From Chitinophagales bacterium (GTDB taxonomy: Bacteria; Bacteroidota; Bacteroidia; Chitinophagales; Saprospiraceae): a stretch of 64,000 nucleotides of DNA. The stretch covers positions 62,001-126,000 of the forward strand of contig JAAFJY010000023.1 in the NCBI GenBank assembly GCA_013299105.1, read 5' to 3'. The translations under genes and the position numbers were made by a program. Below, in pieces: positions 17,546 through 26,145 of the stretch (its first letter is position 1; the number at the start of each line of letters is the position of its first letter). The notes below the pieces were generated by a model. The model was not told where the DNA came from. It saw nothing but the letters and a program-made list of their open reading frames with translations, and made no database searches.

Positions 17546-19267
17546 ATGAAACGCCGAAATTTCCTGAACAACACCCTCCTGGGCGCAGCCGCCCTTTCCA
17601 CACCGATTTCTCTCGATCAAAACCCTGCACTGCTCAAAGACGATGCCTGGGTAACTCGCCGTAAAAAACTGATCTCCGAAGCATATTTTGGCCGCAAAAA
17701 AGGCGTAAGCTCGACCAAAGGAGTGGCCATCAGTTCGCATCCGTTGGTGAGCCAGGAGGCCATTGACGTGCTCAAAGCTGGGGGCAATGCCGCCGATGCC
17801 ATCCTCGCAGCCTCCATCGTACAATCCGTGGTTGAGCCCCACATGACTACCTTGACGGGGGTGTTCAGCATGTTGTACTACGACGCAAGCACGGGTAAGA
17901 GTAAATATGTGAACGGCAGTTGCAACGCGCCTTTGGCTTTCGATAAGAGCAAATTCAACATCGCCGAATTGCCCAATCTCGTCAAAACCCCGATGAGTGC
18001 CCTGGTGCCGGGTTTTTGGGCGGGTTTTGAAGCCTCGCACCAACAGTTTGCCAGTTTACCGCTCAAAAAACTAATGGCCAACGCCATTCGCTATGCCAAG
18101 GAGGGGTTTGAAGCCTATCCTTTCCTCTGGGGTGAGATTTTTGTTTCTGCCGATTGGATTGCCAACTCAGCCGATGGCCGTGAGATCTATTTTCCCAAAG
18201 GCAACCTGATCCAGCCCAATGAATTGGTCATTCAGCGCAAATTGGCCGATGTTTTGACCAGGCTTTCAGAAGAAGGCAGCAAGTATTTTTACCACGGAGA
18301 TTTTGCCAAAAACTACGCCAAAGTGGTGAAAAATGCAGGTGGTATCGTCAGCGAGGAGGATTTTGCCCGCTACCAACCGATGATCCAAGACACCATCAAG
18401 GGCAGTTATCGCGAATACGATGTCATCAGTTCGCCAGCCCCCGATATGGGCGGCGAAGTGGTGATTGAATACCTGCAAATGGCCGAATTAGTGGATTGGA
18501 AAAAACTGGGTCGCATCTGCGACAGCTACGAGGCCACCCTCAAAGCCATGCAAATCATGGGCGAAGTACTGACCCGCTCGGCTACCGACCGCATGGCCAA
18601 TACCCTGCTTCCTGCCGAAAAACGCCTTTCCAAAGCCTACGCAGCCGAACGCTTTGCCAAACTAAATGGCAAACCGCTCAACGCAACCGATTTGTACAAA
18701 AACGAACCGCCCAAAATCATCCCTGGCAGTAATCACTTGACGGTGATTGATGCAAAAGGGAATGTGGCCACGGTTTTGCACTCGGTGATGGCCCTGCCCT
18801 GGAACAATACCTTGTACGTAGATGGGGTAAGCATTGCCGCGCCCATTTACCACTATGCAATGGGCGTACCCCAACCCGGCGAAAGAATCAATGCCCGCAT
18901 TGCGCCACATATTTTCACCAAAAATGGCAAACCAGTGTTGGCTGCTGGCTCGCCGAGTGTATCTTTGAATGAAAATATTTTGCAAAACACCATCAATATC
19001 CTGGATTTTGGCATGTTGCCCGAGGAATCGGTGCATTTGCCGCGTTTTGGGGGCAACTCAATGGCCAATCCAACCAGTATTTACATCGAACAAGGCTACA
19101 ACGCTGCAGCCGTCGAAGGCATGAAAAAACTGGGCGTTTCTTTTGATGAAGTACGCCAGTGGCAATGGGGCCTGGGGAGCTATGAAGGCATTTACATCGA
19201 CCCAAAAACCAATATTCGCTACGCTTGCGGCGACCCGCGCAGAGCTAGCCAAGCCAAAGCAGAATAA
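17546..19267 (+). CDS. Divergent gamma-glutamyltransferase-like protein
   Basis: Start taken at ATG 17546 (MKRRNFLNNTLLGAAAL, 573 aa), which gives a Tat-like signal; a start at 17480 would bury it. The GGT fold is clear from KGVAISSHPLVSQEAIDVLKAGGNAADAILAAS onward. The active site is altered: the processing Thr-Thr of GGT is replaced by Ser395-Asn in GSNHLTVIDAKGN, and the LLNNEMDDF block of true GGTs is missing, with LYVDGVSIAAPIYHY there instead. Ser could still act as nucleophile, but substrate binding must differ. It starts a rightward cluster; the next gene begins seven bases after its stop. Confidence 0.88.
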   Translation: MKRRNFLNNTLLGAAALSTPISLDQNPALLKDDAWVTRRKKLISEAYFGRKKGVSSTKGVAISSHPLVSQEAIDVLKAGGNAADAILAASIVQSVVEPHMTTLTGVFSMLYYDASTGKSKYVNGSCNAPLAFDKSKFNIAELPNLVKTPMSALVPGFWAGFEASHQQFASLPLKKLMANAIRYAKEGFEAYPFLWGEIFVSADWIANSADGREIYFPKGNLIQPNELVIQRKLADVLTRLSEEGSKYFYHGDFAKNYAKVVKNAGGIVSEEDFARYQPMIQDTIKGSYREYDVISSPAPDMGGEVVIEYLQMAELVDWKKLGRICDSYEATLKAMQIMGEVLTRSATDRMANTLLPAEKRLSKAYAAERFAKLNGKPLNATDLYKNEPPKIIPGSNHLTVIDAKGNVATVLHSVMALPWNNTLYVDGVSIAAPIYHYAMGVPQPGERINARIAPHIFTKNGKPVLAAGSPSVSLNENILQNTINILDFGMLPEESVHLPRFGGNSMANPTSIYIEQGYNAAAVEGMKKLGVSFDEVRQWQWGLGSYEGIYIDPKTNIRYACGDPRRASQAKAE

Positions 19268-19274
19268 ACGCACC

Positions 19275-20534
19275 ATGAACCGCAGATCATTCTTAAACAC
19301 CAGCGCAGGAATTTTAGCCATGCCAAGCATCGCCCAAATGTACCAATCGCTCAACGAGCACCTGACCAAGCAACAGTTCAACCAACATTACGATGTGATC
19401 GTACTGGGGGTAGGCTCATTGGGATCCGCAACTTGTTACCATTTGGCCAAGCAAGGGGCTAAAGTCTTGGGATTAGAGCAATTTGACATCCCCCACGAGC
19501 AGGGCTCACACGCCGGGCAAAGCCGCATCATCCGCAAGGCTTATTTTGAGCATCCTGATTACGTGCCCCTGCTTGATCACGCCTACAAAAACTGGAAAGA
19601 GCTCGAGAAGCGGACCGAAACACAAGTCTATTTTCCAACGGGCTTATTGTACTTGGGCAGACCCGACAACTTGCTGCTGAAAGGGGTACATGAATCAGCA
19701 AACAAGTACAATATCAGGGTGGACAGCCTTAGTAATGCAGAAATGCGCAAAAAATACCCGCAATTCAAGCTACCTGATGATTTTGAAAACCTAATCGAGC
19801 CCGATGCAGGTTTCATCACCCCAGAGCGGGCCATTTTGCTGCACGCGGAGCAAGCCCTGCGCTTGGGTGCCCACCTGAAAACCAAAGAAAAAACCCTGGA
19901 ATTCAAGCCCGACGCCGCTGGAAACATGGTGGTCCAAACCGATAAAGGCACCTACACTTGCCAAAAACTGGTGATCACCGCCGGGGCTTGGGCGGGAAAA
20001 CTGGTGCCTGCACTAGCCCCTAAGCTCAAAGTAACTCGCCAAACCCTGGCCTGGGTGCAACCCAAAAAATGGGATGATTTTGAGTTGGGCAAATTCCCCT
20101 GTTGGACCATTGCCGTGCCTGGAAAGGAAAGTATTTTTTACGGCTTTCCAGTCTTACCAGCTGGGAAATTTGAAGGGCCCGTGGGCCTAAAACTGGGGCA
20201 TCATTACCAAGGTCTGGTCAGCGACCCCGATCACGTGGACCGCAACCCTGGGCCAGAGGAAGAACAAAACCTAGTTGATTTTTTGCAAAAATTCATCCCC
20301 AATGGTTACCAAGCCACCCATGTGGTCAAAACCTGCCTTTACACTTACAGCCCCGATGAGAATTTCGTGCTCGATTTCTTGCCTGAGTTCGGCAATAAAG
20401 TCGCCATCGCTACTGGTTGCAGCGGGCACGCCTTCAAATTTGCAGCCGGGATCGGCGAGATCATGGCCGATTTGGCCCTGAAAGGCAAAACCGAACAGCC
20501 AATTGGGTTTTTGAACATCAAAAGAATGATGTAA
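19275..20534 (+). CDS. SolA-like FAD-dependent amine oxidase, Tat-exported
   Basis: 419 aa from ATG 19275 (MNRRSFLNTSAGILAMPS), a Tat-type signal. The FAD-binding dinucleotide fold is YDVIVLGVGSLGSATCYHLAKQG at about 40-62, followed by HEQGSHAGQSRIIRKAYF as in monomeric sarcosine oxidase and N-methyltryptophan oxidase. Cys354 in TCLYTYSPDENFVLD is at the place of the covalent flavin Cys, and GCSGHAFKFAAGIGE closes the domain. The enzyme should oxidise a secondary or N-methyl amine outside the cytoplasm, an unusual location. It is probably translated with the GGT-like gene (seven-base gap). An inverted-repeat element begins in its stop codon. Confidence 0.9.
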   Translation: MNRRSFLNTSAGILAMPSIAQMYQSLNEHLTKQQFNQHYDVIVLGVGSLGSATCYHLAKQGAKVLGLEQFDIPHEQGSHAGQSRIIRKAYFEHPDYVPLLDHAYKNWKELEKRTETQVYFPTGLLYLGRPDNLLLKGVHESANKYNIRVDSLSNAEMRKKYPQFKLPDDFENLIEPDAGFITPERAILLHAEQALRLGAHLKTKEKTLEFKPDAAGNMVVQTDKGTYTCQKLVITAGAWAGKLVPALAPKLKVTRQTLAWVQPKKWDDFELGKFPCWTIAVPGKESIFYGFPVLPAGKFEGPVGLKLGHHYQGLVSDPDHVDRNPGPEEEQNLVDFLQKFIPNGYQATHVVKTCLYTYSPDENFVLDFLPEFGNKVAIATGCSGHAFKFAAGIGEIMADLALKGKTEQPIGFLNIKRMM

Positions 20535-20696
20535 GAGTATGTTTAAATATTGGAGGCTTAGGCAGAAAATGAGACAAATTTTGACTAATCAAGGCAGGAA
20601 AAGCGGAGCTATGCAGCGCATAATGAGCATTTTCCTAACGAAGAGTAGTCGAAATTGGGCCGTTTTATGGCAAACAAAAAATTTTAAACATACTCT
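20534..20696 (+). mobile_element. MITE-like element A, copy 1
   Basis: 163 bp with inverted ends AGAGTATGTTTAAA and TTTAAACATACTCT. Inside lies AGGAAAAGCGGAG-TATGCAGCGCATA-ATGAGCATTTTCCT, a hairpin. It fills the gap between the oxidase stop and the dipeptidase start almost exactly, so the dipeptidase leader is made of element sequence. Homologous copies are at 24162-24348 and 61726-61900. Confidence 0.8.
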
Positions 20697-20699
20697 ACA

Positions 20700-21749
20700 A
20701 TGAAACGTCGTAGATTCGTACAACTTGGTGCGGCCACGCCATTTTTGGGCAGCCTCAGCCTTCGGGAAACGTCCATGAATCCAGCCAAAAACAAAGCCAT
20801 TCGCCTGGACTTGCACACTTGTATGCCCTTGCGCGAAACCGACGAGGCCTTTTTGCCACAACTGGATCGACACAAGGCATCGGGTTTTGACGCAGTTTGC
20901 ATCAACGTGGGTTTCGATGCCTTGACTTGGGAAAAATCCGTGGCCCTTTTGGCCAATTACCGCAATTTTATCCTCAAAAACGCGGACAAGTATGCACTGA
21001 TCAACAAATACGAAGATTTTGCCAATGCGAAAAAGCAAGGTAAATTGGGCGTGTTTTTTGACCTTGAAGGCGGAAAAGCCCTCAATGAGCAACTTGGCAT
21101 GGTGGAAATCTACCAACGCCTGGGCGTGCGGTGGATGCTGCTGGTGTACAACAATACCAACAGTTTGGGAGGCGGTTGCATGGATGAAGTGGACCCCGGT
21201 CTGACAGCTTTCGGTAAACAAGTAATCGCTAAAATGGCCGAAGTGGGCATCATCCTCTGTTGCACCCACTGTGGCTACAAAACCGCCGCCGAGGCCCTCG
21301 ACCTCAACCCCAATCCCAGCATTTTTTCGCACTCCAATCCCAGGGCGGTACACGACCACCCGCGCAACATCCCTGACGATTTGATGAAGCGCTGCGCCGA
21401 CAAAGGTGGCGTGGTGGGCATCAATGGCATCGGCATTTTTTTGGGCGAAAACGTGGCCAATCCACAGATCATCGTCAAACACATCGACTACGCGGTGCAA
21501 AAAATCGGCATTGAACACGTAGGTTTGGGACTGGATTACGTTTTTGACAAACAAGAATTAGACGACTTCCTGGCCCAAAGGCCCGATATTTTTCCACCCG
21601 ACAAGTTTCCCAAGGGCATTAACATGGTTACCCCCGAAATGCTGCCTGAAATCAGCAACCTGTTGAGTAAAAAAGGCTATAAGTCCAGCGATCTTGACCT
21701 GGTTTTTGGCGAAAATTGGCTGCGGGTAATGAAAAAGGTTTGGAAATAG
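20700..21749 (+). CDS. M19 (membrane dipeptidase) family protein, Tat-exported
   Basis: 349 aa with a Tat-like start MKRRRFVQLGAATPF. Most M19 metal ligands are seen: Glu123 (DLEGG), His190 (THCGY), His211 (SHSNPRAVHDHPRN) and Asp279 (GLDYVFD). The first site differs: the usual HxD is His39-Thr-Cys41, so the Asp is replaced by Cys. M19 enzymes split dipeptides, often with a D-residue, in the periplasm. The start is four bases after a repeat element, and namZ follows after 29 bases, so the two genes likely form one unit. Cell-wall peptide or gamma-glutamyl dipeptide turnover would suit its neighbours. Confidence 0.9.
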   Translation: MKRRRFVQLGAATPFLGSLSLRETSMNPAKNKAIRLDLHTCMPLRETDEAFLPQLDRHKASGFDAVCINVGFDALTWEKSVALLANYRNFILKNADKYALINKYEDFANAKKQGKLGVFFDLEGGKALNEQLGMVEIYQRLGVRWMLLVYNNTNSLGGGCMDEVDPGLTAFGKQVIAKMAEVGIILCCTHCGYKTAAEALDLNPNPSIFSHSNPRAVHDHPRNIPDDLMKRCADKGGVVGINGIGIFLGENVANPQIIVKHIDYAVQKIGIEHVGLGLDYVFDKQELDDFLAQRPDIFPPDKFPKGINMVTPEMLPEISNLLSKKGYKSSDLDLVFGENWLRVMKKVWK

Positions 21750-21754
21750 CACTT

Positions 21755-21770
21755 AGAGCATGTTTAAAAT
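21755..21770 (+). repeat. Lone end of element A upstream of namZ
   Basis: AGAGCATGTTTAAAAT is identical over 16 bases to the (reversed) right end of the copy at 24162-24348. It ends eight bases before the namZ start codon. No partner end is near, so it is a remnant or a recruited promoter/leader piece. Confidence 0.55.
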
Positions 21771-21778
21771 CCACAATC

Positions 21779-22993
21779 ATGAAAGTTTACCTGGTTTTGA
21801 TTTTATGTTTGAGTTTTTTCGCCGAGCAGCGAAATCCATCAGTTCCATCCACCCTAACTGCGAAAAAACCCATCAAAACAGGAGCCGAACAGACCGAAAA
21901 ATACCTGACCTACCTCAAAGGCAAACGGGTGGCCCTTTTGTCCAACCCAACCTCGGTGATTGGCAAAACCCATTTGGTCGATAGCTTGCAAAAACTGGGC
22001 ATCAAAATCGTCAAAGTCTTTGGTCCTGAGCATGGTTTTCGCGGCAATGCCAGTGCGGGAGTTGCGGTCGTGGACGAGATCGACACCAAAAGTGGCATCC
22101 CAGTGATTTCGCTGTATGGCAAAAAGAACAAGCCTAGCAGGGAAGACCTCGCCGATGTGGACATCATGATCTATGACTTGCAGGACGTGGGCTGCCGTTT
22201 TTACACCAACATCAACGCTTTGGCAAGACTGATGGAAGCTTGCCAGGAAACCAACAAAGAACTGCTGATCCTCGACCGTCCCAACCCCAACGGCTACCTG
22301 ATCGACGGCCCCATTCTGGACCTGAAATACAAATCCGGTATTGGCATGTTCCCCTTGCCAATGTCTCATGGTTTGACCATTGCCGAATTCGCGCAAATGG
22401 CCAACGGTGAAGGCTGGCTCAACAACAAATTCAAATGCCAGCTCAAAATCATCAAAGTGGCCAATTATGACCACAACATGCCCTATGTTTTGCCCGTAAG
22501 CCCTTCACCCAACCTCAATACCCAGCAAGCGGTAATGCTCTACCCTTCCACTTGCTTGTTTGAAGGCATTTACCTCAACCACGGGCGCGGTACTCAATTC
22601 CCTTTTACGGTGATTGGTAGCCCGGAGCTGGCGGGTAAATACAACTTTTCCTACACCCCAAAAAGCATCAAAGGCATGTCGGAAACCCCACTGTTCATGG
22701 ACCAAGTTTGCTATGGCTTGGACTTGCGAAAGTACGATGTGGAATTGTTGCGAAAAAAGAAACAAGTCAACTTGCAGTGGATGATGGAACTGTACCAAGC
22801 CCATCCCCACAAGGAAAAATTCTTCGATTCTAGCTTGAGCAAAGAGATGGGCACCATCGAAAGGTTGGTCGGTTCGGGTTTGTTCAGACAACAAATCATG
22901 GATGGCAAATCGGAAGCTGAAATCCGCCAAAGTTGGGAGCCTGGCTTGAGCAAGTACAAGGTCATGCGCAAGCAGTATTTGCTTTATCCTTGA
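21779..22993 (+). CDS. namZ: DUF1343 exo-beta-N-acetylmuramidase (NamZ-like)
   Basis: 404 aa from ATG 21779 (MKVYLVLILCLSFFAEQ), giving a signal peptide. The DUF1343/YbbC family is plain from KGKRVALLSNPTSVIGK, VFGPEHGFRGNASAGV, DVDIMIYDLQDVGCRFYT and LDRPNPNGYLIDGPILD. Characterised members (NamZ of Bacillus and Tannerella) release terminal N-acetylmuramic acid from peptidoglycan fragments. Here the protein would act in the periplasm. Downstream of an M19 dipeptidase and near two GGT genes, it suggests salvage of cell-wall fragments, though this is inference. Start choice rests on the signal peptide and 29-base gap from the dipeptidase gene. Confidence 0.9.
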   Translation: MKVYLVLILCLSFFAEQRNPSVPSTLTAKKPIKTGAEQTEKYLTYLKGKRVALLSNPTSVIGKTHLVDSLQKLGIKIVKVFGPEHGFRGNASAGVAVVDEIDTKSGIPVISLYGKKNKPSREDLADVDIMIYDLQDVGCRFYTNINALARLMEACQETNKELLILDRPNPNGYLIDGPILDLKYKSGIGMFPLPMSHGLTIAEFAQMANGEGWLNNKFKCQLKIIKVANYDHNMPYVLPVSPSPNLNTQQAVMLYPSTCLFEGIYLNHGRGTQFPFTVIGSPELAGKYNFSYTPKSIKGMSETPLFMDQVCYGLDLRKYDVELLRKKKQVNLQWMMELYQAHPHKEKFFDSSLSKEMGTIERLVGSGLFRQQIMDGKSEAEIRQSWEPGLSKYKVMRKQYLLYP

Positions 22994-23025
22994 GGAACTG
23001 CTCTTTTGGTGCAAAATCCAAGCGA

Positions 23026-23613
23026 ATGAATAACGAAAGCCCGATGGAAGAACTAAAAAGCATCAAAAAATCGCTCCAACAACTCCATCCTTTTTCGGAG
23101 TTACAAGTCAAGCTAGTGATGGAACACCTGACTTGGAAAACTTTACTCAAAAAAGATTACTTGCTGAGACCCAGCCAAGTTTGTACTGGCATCAACTTTG
23201 TGGTAAGAGGCAGTTTGCGCTTTTACACCTTGACTGATGAAGGAGAACTGACCATCAATTTCTTCACCGAAAACCAATGGCTGGCAGACCTCGAAAGCTT
23301 GATGGGGCAAAAACCCTCTAAAAACTACATTGAGGCTTTGGAAAGTACCAAATTAGCTACAATTACACTCAAAGACATCCATCAACTGGTAAATCTTGAT
23401 CCCAAATTCATCATGCTCAACGCTTTGGTAGCAAACCTGGTTATTCCAGCAAGCCATCTTTCAATCTTACAAACCAAAAGTCCCGATGAACGGTACAAGG
23501 AATTATTGGAAAAGCACCCAGAATGGGCCAATCGTTTCCCACAAAAACAAATTGCATCGTATTTGGGCATTACCCCGGAGACCTTGAGTAGGGTCAGGGC
23601 TAGGCTGGTCTGA
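23026..23613 (+). CDS. Crp/Fnr-family regulator
   Basis: 195 aa from ATG 23026; ATG 23044 is an alternative. A cyclic-nucleotide-binding-like barrel covers about residues 15-130 (VCTGINFVVRGSLRFYTLTDEGELTINFF), and the C-terminal helix-turn-helix is QKQIASYLGITPETLSRVRARL. No Cys cluster of the Fnr type is seen, and the cNMP-contact residues are not clearly kept, so the signal is unknown, as for many Bacteroidota members. It lies 32 bases after namZ and could regulate this cluster. Confidence 0.92.
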   Translation: MNNESPMEELKSIKKSLQQLHPFSELQVKLVMEHLTWKTLLKKDYLLRPSQVCTGINFVVRGSLRFYTLTDEGELTINFFTENQWLADLESLMGQKPSKNYIEALESTKLATITLKDIHQLVNLDPKFIMLNALVANLVIPASHLSILQTKSPDERYKELLEKHPEWANRFPQKQIASYLGITPETLSRVRARLV

Positions 23614-23683
23614 TTTCTTGATTGCAATCAATGCTTCTCCCCTATCCAAGGCTTATTTTTGCCCCAACAAAAAAGAAATCACC

Positions 23684-24040
23684 ATGCTAACTACCATCAT
23701 CCCAAAGCTCCCGATGCGGGACAAGGCCATCACCAAAGATTTTTACCTTCACAAACTGGGTTTTGAAAACGCTAGCGATCACGACTACGACGGCTACCTC
23801 ATGGTCAAAAAGGACGGCATCGAAATCCATTTCTTCGAATTCAAAAGCCTAAACCCCAAGGAGAACTATGGCCAAGTTTATGTCCGTACAGAGCACATCG
23901 ACCAAGTATTTCAAAATTTCATCAATATGCAGGTTGAAATCCATCCCAATGGACATTTACAGGTCAAGCCCTGGGGGCAAAAAGAGTTTTCCATCCTTGA
24001 CCCCGATCTAAACCTTTTGACTTTTGGGCAAAGTATATGA
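23684..24040 (+). CDS. VOC/glyoxalase-fold protein
   Basis: 118 aa from ATG 23684. The VOC pattern is IPKLPMRDKAITKDFYLHKLGFE, a central IEIHFFEF strand, YVRTEHIDQVFQNF, and a closing KEFSILDPDLNLLTFGQ. This is the bleomycin-resistance/dioxygenase superfamily fold, usually a dimer with a metal or drug site. Substrate and activity cannot be predicted. It is the last gene of the rightward cluster, 70 bases after the Crp-type gene. Confidence 0.9.
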   Translation: MLTTIIPKLPMRDKAITKDFYLHKLGFENASDHDYDGYLMVKKDGIEIHFFEFKSLNPKENYGQVYVRTEHIDQVFQNFINMQVEIHPNGHLQVKPWGQKEFSILDPDLNLLTFGQSI

Positions 24041-24161
24041 GTCCATTTGAGTGGGACAATTGAGTGTAAAAAAATATTTTCGATTCGCTCATCTTTAGAA
24101 AATTCAGGCCCCACGCTGCGATTTTGCCCAAAAATGGCCTATTTTTGCAGCCCCGAAACTA

Positions 24162-24348
24162 AGAGGATGTTTAAATATCAGAGGATTAGTCTGAAAACGA
24201 GTCAAATTTTGACTAACCCTTTTAAGAAAGGTAGCAGGAAAAGCGGAGTTATGCAGCGCATAATGAGCATTTTCCTAACGACCTTTATTAGAAAGGTTTG
24301 GCGAAATTGGGCCGTTTTATGGCAATCAAATAATTTTAAACATGCTCT
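24162..24348 (+). mobile_element. MITE-like element A, copy 2
   Basis: 187 bp with ends AGAGGATGTTTAAAT and ATTTTAAACATGCTCT. It keeps the inner hairpin (TTATGC-AGC-GCATAA inside AGGAAAA/TTTTCCT) and is longer than copy 1 by small insertions (CCCTTTTAAGAAAGG and CCTTTATTAGAAAGG, which pair with each other). It ends 46 bases before lysS and may supply its leader. Confidence 0.8.
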
Positions 24349-24394
24349 ATTTTAGCTGGTTTTGGGTTGAGTTAACCAAACAATTAATCACTAC

Positions 24395-25936
24395 ATGCAC
24401 CACTTGCACCACCTGAGCGAACAGGAAATCATTCGCCGCGAGCACTTGCAGGAGTTGCGCAACTTGGGGATCGACCCCTACCCTGCCGCAGCATTCAATG
24501 TCAATGCAACTGCTGAGGCGATTAAACAGGAATTTGTGGATGAAGCCCCCGAGGCTTTTCAGGACGTGGCACTCGCAGGCCGCTTGATGGTGGTGCGTGA
24601 AAAAGGCAAGGTTACTTTCGGCGAATTGCAAGACAGCTCTGGCCGAATCCAGCTCTACATTTCACGCAGCGACATCACCACCGAGGACAATACCGATTTG
24701 TACGATGTGGTGCTGAAACGCCTGATCGACTTTGGCGATTACATCGGCGTGCGCGGCTTTGTGTTTCGTACCCGCATGGGCGAAATCACCATCCATGTGA
24801 AAGAACTGGTGCTTTTGAGCAAGTCTCTGCGCCCCTTGCCGGTAGTGAAAACCCGCGTGAACGAAGCAAGTGGTGAAACTGAAACCTACGACGCCTTTCT
24901 CGACCCTGAGCAAAGACACCGCCAGCGTTATGTGGACCTCACCGTCAACCCACAGTTTCGCGCCACTTTCATGACCCGCAGCCGCATCATTTCGGCCATG
25001 CGCCGCTTTTTTGACGGCAAAGGTTGGATGGAAGTGGAAACGCCGATCTTGCAACCCATTCACGGCGGTGCCGCCGCCCGACCTTTCAAAACGCATCACA
25101 ACACCCTCGACATGGAGTTGTACATGCGCATCGCCAACGAGTTGTACCTCAAGCGCTTGATCGTGGCAGGATTCGACGGGGTGTATGAAATCGGCAAAAT
25201 GTTCCGCAACGAGGGCATGGATCGCACCCACAACCCCGAATTCACCAGCATGGAAATCTACGTGGCTTACAAGGACTACGACTGGATGATGAACATGGTA
25301 GAGGAATGCCTGGAGTACATCGCCTGCGAAATCAACCAGGGCAACCCGGTCATCGCTTTCGACCAACACGAAATCAATTACGCTGGGCCATATCGCCGCC
25401 TGAGCATGTACGATTCGATCAAAGAATACACTGGTATCGACGTTTCGGAAATGGATGAGGCGCAGCTGCTCGAAGTGTGCAAAAAACTACACATCGAAAC
25501 CGACAAGAGCATGGGCCGGGGCAAATTGATCGACGAGATTTTTGGCGCAAAAGTAGAAAAAAACCTCATTCAGCCCACCTATATCATTGATTATCCAGTG
25601 GAAATGAGCCCCTTGGCCAAAAAACACCGCAGCAAGGCAGGCTTGGTGGAGCGCTTCGAGTTGTTTGTGAATGGCAAAGAAGTGGCCAATGCTTACTCCG
25701 AGCTCAATGACCCCATCGACCAGCGTGAGCGCTTCGAAGAACAACTGTTACTAGCAGCTCGAGGCGACGCCGAAGCAATGGCAATGGACGAGGACTTTCT
25801 GCGTGCGCTGGAATATGGCATGCCTCCGACCTCTGGCCTGGGCATTGGCATCGACCGCCTGACCATGTATATGACGGGCCAACACACCATCCAGGAAGTC
25901 TTGTTCTTCCCACAGATGCGGGCGGAGAAAAGTTGA
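24395..25936 (+). CDS. lysS: Lysyl-tRNA synthetase
   Basis: 513 aa class II synthetase. An OB-fold anticodon domain lies at about 55-150 (VALAGRLMVVREKGKVTFGELQD). Motif 1 (GWMEVETPILQPIHGGAAARPF), motif 2 (FRNEGMDRTHNPEFTSMEIY) and motif 3 (GLGIGIDRLTM) are intact. It charges tRNA-Lys. Length is normal. A MITE-like element lies just upstream and a strong hairpin terminator lies about 100 bases downstream. Confidence 0.98.
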   Translation: MHHLHHLSEQEIIRREHLQELRNLGIDPYPAAAFNVNATAEAIKQEFVDEAPEAFQDVALAGRLMVVREKGKVTFGELQDSSGRIQLYISRSDITTEDNTDLYDVVLKRLIDFGDYIGVRGFVFRTRMGEITIHVKELVLLSKSLRPLPVVKTRVNEASGETETYDAFLDPEQRHRQRYVDLTVNPQFRATFMTRSRIISAMRRFFDGKGWMEVETPILQPIHGGAAARPFKTHHNTLDMELYMRIANELYLKRLIVAGFDGVYEIGKMFRNEGMDRTHNPEFTSMEIYVAYKDYDWMMNMVEECLEYIACEINQGNPVIAFDQHEINYAGPYRRLSMYDSIKEYTGIDVSEMDEAQLLEVCKKLHIETDKSMGRGKLIDEIFGAKVEKNLIQPTYIIDYPVEMSPLAKKHRSKAGLVERFELFVNGKEVANAYSELNDPIDQRERFEEQLLLAARGDAEAMAMDEDFLRALEYGMPPTSGLGIGIDRLTMYMTGQHTIQEVLFFPQMRAEKS

Positions 25937-26140
25937 AAAAATTAGGGTTGAAGGGTTGAAAAGTAGGGCTTCGATTTGGTATCAATGTTTCAAGATCAAA
26001 TCAAACAGCCTTGACAAATTTTCGATCTTTACCAACAGAAAAGTGCTGTCTCCATTCACTCGGACGACAGCACTTTTCATTTTATTGAAAATCAATCGAT
26101 TGGGTTAGGCGTCTTTTCAACCCTTCAACATTTCAACCTT
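25936..26140. repeat. Octamer-flanked intergenic region after lysS
   Basis: Tracts of GTTGAAAA/GTTGAAGG octamers (25933-25962) face inverted tracts (TTTTCAACCCTTCAACATTT, 26115-26140). Similar facing tracts occur at 39888/40026 and 44641/44690. The lysS terminator lies between them. Confidence 0.5.
26039..26077 (+). terminator. Terminator after lysS
   Basis: AAAAGTGCTGTC (26039-26050) and GACAGCACTTTT (26066-26077) pair perfectly over 12 bases, followed by a T-rich stretch. It can serve both lysS and the convergent gene. Confidence 0.8.
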
Positions 26141-26145
26141 CAACT

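Noticed and set aside
20589-21554. 321-codon minus-strand frame
   Set aside because: Antisense to the M19 gene and begins in a repeat element.
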